Source of the DNA: Hyphomicrobiales bacterium
GTDB lineage: Bacteria > Pseudomonadota > Alphaproteobacteria > Rhizobiales > Xanthobacteraceae
Direction of reading: 5' to 3'
Assembly: GCA_017304505.1 (NCBI GenBank)
Contig: JAFKKQ010000111.1
Location: forward strand, 1-5,877
DNA: 5,877 nt
Positions 1 through 4,262 of this stretch are shown here, one piece after another. A model generated the notes under the pieces. The model was not told the origin of the DNA, ran no database searches, and saw nothing but the letters and a program-made list of their open reading frames with translations. The position numbers and the translations under genes were made by a program. Each line of letters opens with the position of its first letter. Within the stretch, counting starts at the first letter, position 1.

Positions 1-30
1 GCCGTCAGATCTGACGGCCTCTTCGTTTTG
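1..30 (+). terminator. terminator-like perfect palindrome at window start
   Basis: Bases 1-18 form a perfect palindrome. It can fold as a 7-bp stem (1-7 with 12-18) around a GATC loop. A T-rich tract (TCTTCGTTTT) follows within a few bases, so it could be the intrinsic terminator of a gene lying to the left of the window. The T run is interrupted and begins late, which makes it weaker than the terminator at 3571. The upstream gene is not visible. Confidence 0.4.
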
Positions 31-320
31 TACCGGCGCTGCATTTCGAAGCCGGGGCTGGTTGGAGTTGGCGCAAAGTTCCGCTGGGCGGGATCGCCGA
101 AGATCTTGCTGCAAGGCATCGTTCGCCCCGACCGTCTGCAACTCATCCCTGTTCGAGCAGAAAAATGCAGACAAATGTTCCCACCAGTTTTTACCTTCCG
201 GAAGTTTCTTCGCCCCGACAATGGTGGTGCTTGCACAAGTGACATCGCCTTGGGGCCGGAATGCCTCGGAAAGTGAGGCAAGCCGCGGCTCCTGGCTGTA
301 CCATGGCAGGAGATCCACCA
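31..320. other. upstream region without a supported gene
   Basis: No reading frame here shows a recognisable protein. A minus-strand frame opens with ATG at 119 and runs off the left edge (39 codons visible, residues 2-9 PCSKIFGD) behind a weak G-run. It could be the start of a gene but nothing identifies it. Small inverted repeats are present: CTTCCGGAAG at 195-204 and a 6-bp stem (262-267 with 275-280). Either could lie in the leader of the gene starting at 321. I found no convincing -35/-10 pair. Confidence 0.4.
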
Positions 321-1334
321 ATGACCACGTTCAAGCGTCTGGGCGAAGGAGATGCCGGTTCCGCTTCCGCGATTTCGGCGGTCGATCTGGGCGCCTTCAC
401 ATTGACGGCGGTCCGCAACGGCTCCGGCAATCTCGAGCTAATTAATTGGCGAACCGGGCCCACGATCACGCGTCAAAGCGATAGCGGCAATCAGGCGGGC
501 GCCATTAGCGAGATCGCGACGACGCGGGTGCGCAATCTGACGATCACAGCCGTTCGCAACGGCAGCGGCGCGCTGGAATTGATTTCCTGGGACGATGGCG
601 GCGGACAAGGGCGGATCACACGCCGTGCGGACAGCGATAATCAGGCTGGCGCCGCAAACCTCATCGCTGTCAAGCCTCTGCCCTCCGCCACAGGCGTCAT
701 CACCGCGCTTCGAAACGGCTCCGGCGATCTTATGCTGATTACCTGGGCGGTCGATCTCAACGGCAAGTTCACACGGATTTCCGACAGCAGCGCGGGCGAG
801 GTCAGCGCCGTCGCACTTTCGGTGATTGGCAACATTGCAGTGACGGCGGTCCGCAATGGCAGCGGAAATCTCGAGTTGATCACCTGGGCCATTGGATCGG
901 ACGGTCGCGGCATCACGCGAATGGCCGACAGCGGCAGTCAGGCCGGCGCCATCAGCGAGGTCGCGGTCGCCGACACGGTGACGGCAGTCCGCAATGGCAG
1001 CGGAAACCTCGAACTGATCGCCTGGAATATCTCTGCGGACGGCAAGACGATCAAGCGACTTGGCGACATCGAAGCCGGCGCAGCGACGTGGGTTGCCCTC
1101 TCTCGCTTCAGCGCCACCCGCTTCGTCACGGCCATCCGGGCCGGCAACGGCGCGCTGAAGCTCATCGCCTACGATGTTGCGGCGAGCGGCGCATTCACGC
1201 GCACCGGCGACAGTGGCGACCAGGCTGGCGCCGTCAGCGAGGTCTCGCTCGTCACGCCGCCATCGAACACTCCGACCACTGCCGTGCGCAATGGCTCGGG
1301 CAATCTCGAACTGATCAGTTGGAGCATGCGGGGC
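321..1334 (+). repeat. seven in-gene tandem repeats of about 140-150 bp
   Basis: The coding sequence is a tandem array of seven units of 138-153 bp. The core encoding AVRNGSGNLELI is highly conserved at base level. For example, CCGCAATGGCAGCGGAAA occurs in both unit 4 (from about 851) and unit 5 (from about 990). The linkers between cores differ in length and sequence. This suggests amplification of one blade followed by divergence, with the core either under selection or homogenised by recombination. Confidence 0.8.
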
Positions 1335-1337
1335 TGA
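321..1337 (+). CDS. seven-repeat protein, predicted seven-bladed beta-propeller
   Basis: A 338-residue protein made almost entirely of seven repeats, at residues 1-49, 50-99, 100-150, 151-198, 199-244, 245-292 and 293-338. The consensus is TRxxDSGxQAGAxSEVA, then a variable stretch, then TAVRNGSGNLELIxW. Each repeat reads as four short beta strands. The N-terminus begins with the 'KRLGEG' strand and the C-terminus ends just after the 'LELISW' strand, so the first strand could complete the last blade (Velcro closure). Seven complete blades result. I infer a propeller fold; the function is unknown, and sugar or ligand binding is only a guess. There is no signal peptide or membrane segment, so it is probably cytoplasmic. 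The start is ATG 321 because AGGAGA (308-313) lies 7 bases upstream. An in-frame extension to 261 has no ribosome site and breaks the repeat pattern. Repeat 6 is the most diverged (AIRAGNG, IAY in place of ISW). An IS remnant lies about 30 bases after the stop. Confidence 0.85.
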   Translation: MTTFKRLGEGDAGSASAISAVDLGAFTLTAVRNGSGNLELINWRTGPTITRQSDSGNQAGAISEIATTRVRNLTITAVRNGSGALELISWDDGGGQGRITRRADSDNQAGAANLIAVKPLPSATGVITALRNGSGDLMLITWAVDLNGKFTRISDSSAGEVSAVALSVIGNIAVTAVRNGSGNLELITWAIGSDGRGITRMADSGSQAGAISEVAVADTVTAVRNGSGNLELIAWNISADGKTIKRLGDIEAGAATWVALSRFSATRFVTAIRAGNGALKLIAYDVAASGAFTRTGDSGDQAGAVSEVSLVTPPSNTPTTAVRNGSGNLELISWSMRG

Positions 1338-1366
1338 TCGAATACGGAAAGGGTCAGCATCTGCTC

Positions 1367-1665
1367 TGAGCCCACAAAACTGGATCGTTTTTGGTTAGAG
1401 TCTTCGGCGCCGATTCCCAGGCTGGGAGGAGCGCGGAACGATGAAGGCCTCACGGTTCTCGGACGCCCAGAAGGCGTTGCTCGAGATGGACACCTCAACC
1501 TACCACTACAAATCGCACCGCCCCGGACAGGCTGGCCTCGAACAACGGATCAAGGAGATCTGCCAGATGCGGGTGCGCTACGGCTATCGACCCGTCCACG
1601 TGATGCTGCGCCGTGATGGCTGGCGCATCAATCAGAAGAAGAGAACGGTTCGCCGCTGCCGCTAG
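1367..1665 (+). mobile_element. internally deleted IS3-family (IS407-like) remnant
   Basis: A TGAG at about 1367 opens a stretch (CCCACAAAACTGGATCG, then TTTTTGGTTAGAGTC) that resembles the left end of IS407-group elements. It leads into a ribosome site (GGGAGGAG, about 1424-1431) and the orfA start at 1441. Only a fused orfA/orfB scrap follows. The right end and the DDE catalytic segment are absent, so the copy cannot move by itself. The left boundary is judged by eye, and no right inverted repeat or target duplication could be placed. Confidence 0.6.
1441..1665 (+). pseudogene. fused fragment of IS3-family transposase OrfA and OrfB
   Basis: A 74-residue open frame joins two transposase pieces. 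Residues 1-12 (MKASRFSDAQKA) match the start of OrfA in the IS407 group. Residues from about 15 to 69 (TSTYHYKSHRPGQ, ICQMRVRYGYRPVHVMLRR, GWRINQKK) match the HTH_21-like region of OrfB, upstream of its catalytic core. The rest of OrfA, the start of OrfB and the whole DDE integrase core are missing. A second break follows INQKK, where family members continue TRRIY. I infer two deletions, the first by chance in frame. It has no transposase activity, and a truncated DNA-binding product is possible but unlikely to matter. Confidence 0.8.
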
Positions 1666-1724
1666 AGATCAAGACGTAACTCGGCCTTGCGGTTGCTGCT
1701 CGCGGTTAACGCGCGGGGAGGGGA

Positions 1725-1817
1725 TTAGTCGCGCCCCCAAGCCTTGATGGCCATGTAGGCGCCGAGCGCCAGAATCCCACACAAGATGAGCCATCCGAAG
1801 ATTTCGTGATTCGGCAT
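1725..1817 (-). CDS. small single-span membrane peptide (30 aa)
   Basis: A 30-residue frame with a six-residue polar N-terminus (MPNHEI), one hydrophobic helix of about 19 residues (about 7-25, FGWLILCGILALGAYMAIK) and a short AWGRD tail. Charge and length suit a bitopic inner-membrane peptide, though I recognise no family. There is no clear Shine-Dalgarno before ATG 1817, which is the main weakness. It lies about 100 bases downstream of the DUF6481-like gene on the same strand, so it could be co-transcribed. A longer overlapping minus-strand frame (from ATG 1894) has no recognisable content and is the alternative explanation. Confidence 0.4.
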   Translation of the reverse strand: MPNHEIFGWLILCGILALGAYMAIKAWGRD

Positions 1818-1919
1818 GCCGACAGCTTAGCGAAACGGGAGAGAAGATAGGGGCGCGATCGTTCTGGCTCGCCAGGCCGTTCGGCGATACCGCCGACCAA
1901 CATTGCGGGGATGGGAAAT

Positions 1920-2288
1920 TTATTCCCCTCGTCGGCGCAACTTCTTTGCTGCCTTCCGCGCCGCATACCGCGCATCGCGTTCTGCTTTTTTTTCAGCTTG
2001 TAGTGCGACTTCCCTTTCGGCCTGCTCGGCTGCCTTACGGGCCTCCTCTTCCGCAGCAGCACGCTTCGCAGCCACGGCTGCTGCTTCAGCCGCCGCTTCG
2101 GCCAGTGCCGCTTGCTTCCTTGCTTCGGATTCCCGCTCTTCTCGCTCACGTTGACGAAGTGCCAATCGCTCGGCCCGGGCCGCTGCAATCGTTTCCCGCT
2201 GCCGGCGTTTCGCTACGATCTCGGGATTCTCTGGGTCGGTGGCTCGTTTAAATTTGACTAGCAAGGCGGCTTTTGCTAATGAAACTAC
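1920..2288 (-). CDS. DUF6481-like Ala/Arg/Glu-rich helical protein, start codon probably lost
   Basis: About 122 residues. After a short lead (SLAKAALLVKFK, then DPENPEI) comes a long charged, alanine-rich helix or coiled coil (AARAERLALRQREREERE, EAAAVAAKRAAAEEEARKA). It ends in ERDARYAARKAAKKLRRRGE, the basic tail I associate with the alphaproteobacterial DUF6481 family, which has a similar length. The function is unknown; a basic nucleic-acid- or ribosome-associated role is conceivable. The start is the problem: a strong AAAGGAG (2302-2296) sits 7 bases before codon GTA at 2288, where ATG or GTG is expected. I place the start at that codon as the best guess. The frame stays open upstream to ATG 2480, but that has no ribosome site and adds about 64 unfamiliar residues. 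Other options are GTG 2345 or TTG 2264. The family's usual N-terminal segment seems shortened. The 2289-2508 gap holds no other supported gene. Confidence 0.65.
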   Translation of the reverse strand, partial: VVSLAKAALLVKFKRATDPENPEIVAKRRQRETIAAARAERLALRQREREERESEARKQAALAEAAAEAAAVAAKRAAAEEEARKAAEQAEREVALQAEKKAERDARYAARKAAKKLRRRGE

Positions 2289-2295
2289 GTGATTG

Positions 2296-2302
2296 CTCCT
2301 TT
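2296..2302 (-). promoter_or_regulatory. ribosome binding site with no canonical start codon behind it
   Basis: Read on the minus strand this is AAAGGAG (with 2302 as the first base), a near-ideal Shine-Dalgarno. Seven bases downstream, in the frame of the DUF6481-like protein, the codon is GTA (2288-2286). The alternative phases give ATC-ACG-TAG. It marks where translation of that gene ought to begin and suggests point mutation of a former start codon, or use of a non-standard one. Confidence 0.5.
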
Positions 2303-2508
2303 GCCGGTATGTGATCGAATCCGGCGCACAGCCACGTTGTGCCACAGACCCGCGAGGGATGGTAGGCGGATGGAGCGCCCTTTGTTTGCCTCGACGGAAG
2401 GTACTGGCTCTTTGGGATGAAGCAGCGCGGGCCACTAGGCGATTGTCTTTGAGATGCTGCTCTTTGTTCCGAATGGCCATAGGGAACGCAGGTCCGCTCG
2501 TTCCGGTC

Positions 2509-2718
2509 CTAAGGTTTCCGCGGCACCAGCGTCGGCCCCAGGTCATCCTCCGCGTACCGATAGGCCACCACGGCCCGGCTGCCGCACCGCCGGCAGACCG
2601 TCCGCTTGGTGAGGGTGACCAGGGAGGCTCCGGGCTCCAGGCCATAGGCGGGTAGATCATCCTCGGCCAGCGAGGCGCGGTGACCGCAGCTCAGGCACTC
2701 CAGGGCGATCCAGGCCAT
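2509..2718 (-). CDS. small two-CxxC zinc-ribbon-like protein (69 aa)
   Basis: A 69-residue protein with two zinc knuckles, Cys8-x2-Cys11 followed by GH, and Cys42-x2-Cys45 followed by GS. They are separated by 30 residues that include TLTKRTV just before the second knuckle. This four-cysteine arrangement is typical of a treble-clef or zinc-ribbon fold binding one Zn2+. The C-terminal tail (EDDLGPTLVPRKP) is probably disordered. No signal peptide is seen, so a cytosolic role in nucleic-acid or protein contact is likely, but it is not assigned. The start is ATG 2718 because GGAG lies 8 bases upstream. A frame extension to 2880 is arginine/serine-rich with no ribosome site. It is divergent from the 2904 operon, with about 185 bp between the two starts. 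Confidence 0.7.
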   Translation of the reverse strand: MAWIALECLSCGHRASLAEDDLPAYGLEPGASLVTLTKRTVCRRCGSRAVVAYRYAEDDLGPTLVPRKP

Positions 2719-2785
2719 GGGCCGCACTCCGTACTGCCGGGAATGTGGGGAGGGGACAGCCCGGGCGCTATGCGTCGCCCCCCTC

Positions 2786-2813
2786 TTGACGGACTGCGAG
2801 GCCCTCCTAAATC
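2786..2813 (+). promoter_or_regulatory. candidate sigma70-type promoter for the 2904 operon
   Basis: TTGACG (2786-2791) is followed after 16 bases by TAAATC (2808-2813). The -35 is close to consensus; the -10 matches only at about half its positions. It would give a leader of roughly 85 bases containing the inverted repeat at 2845-2873. Suggestive only, since start sites cannot be seen in sequence. Confidence 0.3.
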
Positions 2814-2844
2814 GACCAGCCGACAGGTGCCAAATGGCCTGTTG

Positions 2845-2873
2845 CGAGCGCCGGCGGACGCCCGGCGCGCTCG
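2845..2873. repeat. imperfect inverted repeat in the operon leader
   Basis: CGAGCGC (2845-2851) pairs perfectly with GCGCTCG (2867-2873). An inner CGG/CCG pairing (2852-2854 with 2862-2864) extends the stem past a two-base bulge. It ends 17 bases before the ribosome site of the 116-residue gene and could be an operator, an RNA leader hairpin, or chance in GC-rich DNA. Confidence 0.35.
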
Positions 2874-2903
2874 TATCCATGTCGCTTTACGGAGGATGTG
2901 GCT

Positions 2904-3254
2904 ATGACCCAGACCGACACACAAAAGGATTTTGATCTCGACAACCTTCTCCACCCGGCACGGGCTTTCCGGACGCCGATGGACGTGGTCAAGGACCCGG
3001 CCCTGACCACCAACGAAAAGCGAGCCATCCTGGCCTCCTGGGCTTCAGATGCCTGCGCGGTCGAGGATGCGCACGATGTCCGGCAGCCGCCAGGAGCGCC
3101 CATGGTCCGTTTCGACGATGTGCTCGACGCGCTGAAGAGATTGGACGGCGAGACGGTGCGGAAACCGCACTACACCAAGCTCATGAGCCGCGCGCGGCGC
3201 TGGAAAGACTTCTATTACAACAGCGGCCACGCTGGGCACTCCTTGTTTTCGTGA
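2904..3254 (+). CDS. conserved hypothetical protein (116 aa), first gene of a small-gene operon
   Basis: A 116-residue soluble protein. The first 57 residues (DFDLDNLLHPARAFRTPMDV, then TTNEKRAILASWASDACAVE) match a hypothetical protein I recall as widespread in Hyphomicrobiales; it has no known function. Middle residues RFDDVLDALKRLDGE form a probable amphipathic helix. The tail is basic and aromatic (RARRWKDFYYNSGH) and may be specific to this copy. No transmembrane or signal segment is seen. The start is ATG 2904, eight bases after GGAGG (2891-2895); the in-frame GTG at 2898 is only two bases from that site. Its stop is followed 8 bases later by the next gene, so it is almost certainly co-transcribed with 3263-3543. 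Confidence 0.8.
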   Translation: MTQTDTQKDFDLDNLLHPARAFRTPMDVVKDPALTTNEKRAILASWASDACAVEDAHDVRQPPGAPMVRFDDVLDALKRLDGETVRKPHYTKLMSRARRWKDFYYNSGHAGHSLFS

Positions 3255-3262
3255 GGCGTGCC

Positions 3263-3436
3263 ATGTCGGAAAAGAAATGGAAGGAACTCGAAGACTTTCG
3301 CGAGCCGCCGACGCGTCGTGCCATCGAGGCCATGCACGAGATCGAAGAAGAAGAGCAAAAGTTGCTCGATGAGGCCGTAATCGCCGCCGCCCAATTGAAG
3401 AAATCCGGCGGTGACGGCGGCCAGATTCCTCAGTGA
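3263..3436 (+). CDS. small acidic helical protein (57 aa)
   Basis: A 57-residue protein, probably mostly one long helix (KKWKELEDFR, TRRAIEAMHEIEEEEQKLLD) with a Gly/Gln-rich disordered end (SGGDGGQIPQ). I do not recognise a family. The start is ATG 3263, six bases after GAGG (3253-3256), which overlaps the stop of the upstream gene. An in-frame GTG at 3251 overlaps that stop but has no ribosome site of its own. The tight spacing on both sides supports a real translated gene, and coupling to both neighbours suggests a joint role, possibly as a partner of the 36-residue membrane peptide that follows. Confidence 0.65.
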   Translation: MSEKKWKELEDFREPPTRRAIEAMHEIEEEEQKLLDEAVIAAAQLKKSGGDGGQIPQ

Positions 3437-3543
3437 CGGCGATGTTGGCGCTTTGGCTCTTTGCCCTGGCGGTCTCAGGGATCTCGATGCTCGTGGCAAT
3501 CGTGCTCTCTCGCTTCGAGGATGACGAACTGTCGAAGTCCTGA
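3433..3543 (+). CDS. small membrane peptide (36 aa), GTGA-coupled last gene of the operon
   Basis: A 36-residue frame with a hydrophobic stretch at about residues 4-25 (MLALWLFALAVSGISMLVAI) and a charged tail, RFEDDELSKS, which would sit in the cytoplasm. It reads as a bitopic inner-membrane peptide. GTG 3433 overlaps the stop of the 57-residue gene as GTGA, the usual arrangement for translational coupling. ATG 3442 is the alternative start (33 residues). Neither has a good Shine-Dalgarno, consistent with coupling. The intrinsic terminator begins 27 bases after its stop, so it closes the operon. The family is unknown. Confidence 0.55.
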   Translation: MTAMLALWLFALAVSGISMLVAIVLSRFEDDELSKS

Positions 3544-3570
3544 TCTCAAGCGGCGGGACGCGCTCGTTGG

Positions 3571-3596
3571 CCCCGGCGACGTTCGCCGGGGTTTTC
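3571..3596 (+). terminator. strong intrinsic terminator closing the 2904-3543 operon
   Basis: CCCCGGCGA (3571-3579) pairs without mismatch with TCGCCGGGG (3583-3591) around a three-base CGT loop, and TTTT follows at once (3592-3595). A 9-bp GC-rich stem plus T tract is a textbook Rho-independent terminator for the plus strand. On the minus strand the hairpin is preceded by AAAA but no T run follows it, so it would terminate the converging small genes at most weakly. Confidence 0.85.
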
Positions 3597-3627
3597 CACC
3601 GCATGACTATCAATCCTCGTGGCGGTG

Positions 3628-3756
3628 CTACCACCAATTCCGCCACAGCCCCGAGCTGGCAAACAGGATCCGGCTCGCATAGGCGGTCAGAAGCCAGGGC
3701 AATAAGATCGGGTTCGCTCCGGTGCGATCCAGCGATTTCTCATGGCCGTTGAACAT
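3628..3756 (-). CDS. small hydrophobic/aromatic protein (42 aa)
   Basis: A 42-residue frame: polar start MFNGHEKSLDRTGANP, hydrophobic stretch ILLPWLLTAYASRILFASSG (about 17-36), and a tryptophan-rich end, LWRNWW. It may be membrane-associated. I do not recognise a family. ATG 3756 is preceded four bases upstream by GGAAAG, and the gene begins 15 bases after the stop of the 57-residue gene on the same strand, as in an operon. A GTGGCGG/CCGCCAC inverted repeat (3619-3646) spans its stop codon. It converges with the 2904 operon at the terminator near 3580. Confidence 0.45.
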   Translation of the reverse strand: MFNGHEKSLDRTGANPILLPWLLTAYASRILFASSGLWRNWW

Positions 3757-3771
3757 TGGTCTTTCCGCGTT

Positions 3772-3945
3772 TCAGTGCGCCGTCGCCTCTGGCTCGATCG
3801 GTTCGGTTAGCGCCGCTTGCGCCAGCCGGGCTGGATTGCGCTCTCCGGCCGCGGCGCGTGCGACGATGCGGGATGCGATGACCTCGCGAGTACAGTTGCA
3901 ATAACCACGCTTCGGGCCCGTCGAGGACAAGGCAAAGGCTATCAT
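3772..3945 (-). CDS. small hypothetical protein (57 aa), probably truncated family member
   Basis: A 57-residue frame. Residues 19-46 (TREVIASRIVARAAAGERNP, then ARLAQAAL) resemble the C-terminal part of short rhizobial hypothetical proteins that carry a pattern like 'A.RI...A..GERDP.RL...AL'. The end, TEPIEPEATAH, is acidic. Those relatives are longer at the N-terminus as I remember them. Here the first ten residues (MIAFALSSTG) are read antisense to the XRE-regulator remnant, so the true N-terminus was probably lost at a junction near 3905-3917. It has no good ribosome site. It sits directly upstream of the 42-residue gene. Function unknown; it could be a remnant without activity. Confidence 0.5.
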   Translation of the reverse strand: MIAFALSSTGPKRGYCNCTREVIASRIVARAAAGERNPARLAQAALTEPIEPEATAH

Positions 3946-4141
3946 TCAGGTGCTCGGCTGCGACGTTGACGAATTGCTGACGGTGCGTGCAGGGTGGCTT
4001 CGGACTTGCCCGATATCATCAATCGCCACCCGGTCGAACTGGCGGCGCTGCTTCGGACCACAAAGAGCCTAACCCCGAAGATATCGCGCGGCTAGTCCGC
4101 AATGCGCAGAAGCGAAGGACAAGTGCCTGATCGGCCGATGA
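3911..4141 (+). pseudogene. decayed XRE-type regulator, C-terminal half in successive frames
   Basis: Consecutive plus-strand frames join into one familiar C-terminal region. The first part is FGPVEDKAKAIIQVLGCDVD and ELLTVRAG (3911-3994). The next frame gives VASDLPDIINRHPVELAALL and RTTKSLTP (3994-4076). The next gives EDIARLVRNAQK (4077-4112), and a return to the first frame gives KDKCLIGR and a stop at 4141. The pieces fit the region after the helix-turn-helix of short HTH_3/XRE regulators (…LGxDxDELL…GRVxSDL…LSPEDIxRL). Each switch is a net -1 step; the first looks like a 4-base loss and the others like single-base losses next to G or C runs. The DNA-binding half is not clearly present. 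A faint DLASTVAIT at 3880-3906 might be a scrap of it. Decay is likeliest, but homopolymer sequencing error could mimic the last two breaks. Confidence 0.6.
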
Positions 4142-4210
4142 CGATTTTGAAAGATGCAAATGAGAATCGCCGATCAATGACCAAGTTCGGTTCCTGTGTG
4201 CCCGATCGGC
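4129..4210. repeat. three GATCGGC motifs upstream of tspO
   Basis: GATCGGC occurs at 4129-4135, inverted at 4169-4175 and again at 4204-4210. The first lies in the palindrome ATCGGCCGAT (4130-4139), the third in CCGATCGG (4202-4209). All three fall within 135 bases of the tspO start. They could be operator half-sites. A seven-base GC-rich word may also recur by chance, and one more copy lies inside tspO near 4323. Confidence 0.25.
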
Positions 4211-4262
4211 AAGTTGTGCGGAACGGTGGTGTGAAGGTGTGCAACGCTCTCGGGAGGTTGCA

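Noticed and set aside
641..1165. Minus-strand open frames across the repeat gene (641-916, 938-1165, also 191-469 and 1169-1498)
   Set aside because: They are antisense shadows of the GC-rich repeats: their own repeated pattern (SRFPLPLRTAV) is simply the complement of the AVRNGSGNLEL core.
1903..2251. Plus-strand frames opposite the DUF6481-like gene
   Set aside because: They are Ala/Ser- or Pro/Leu-rich complements of the Ala/Glu/Arg helix codons and have no ribosome sites.
2680..3103. Several overlapping frames around 2680-3103 on both strands
   Set aside because: They are mutually incompatible and Arg/Pro-rich with no start signals. The zinc-ribbon gene and the 116-residue gene account for the flanks.
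3615..3655. tRNA-Leu-like stretch on the minus strand (GTGGCGGAATTGGT matches the D-arm region)
   Set aside because: No acceptor pairing, anticodon arm or TPsiC arm follows. The bases are better explained as the end of the 42-residue frame (…WRNWW, stop) with an inverted repeat across it.
3722..3904. 60-residue plus-strand frame MRSSDFSWPL…
   Set aside because: It is Ala/Ser-rich with no ribosome site, and the opposite strand carries the better-supported 57-residue gene.
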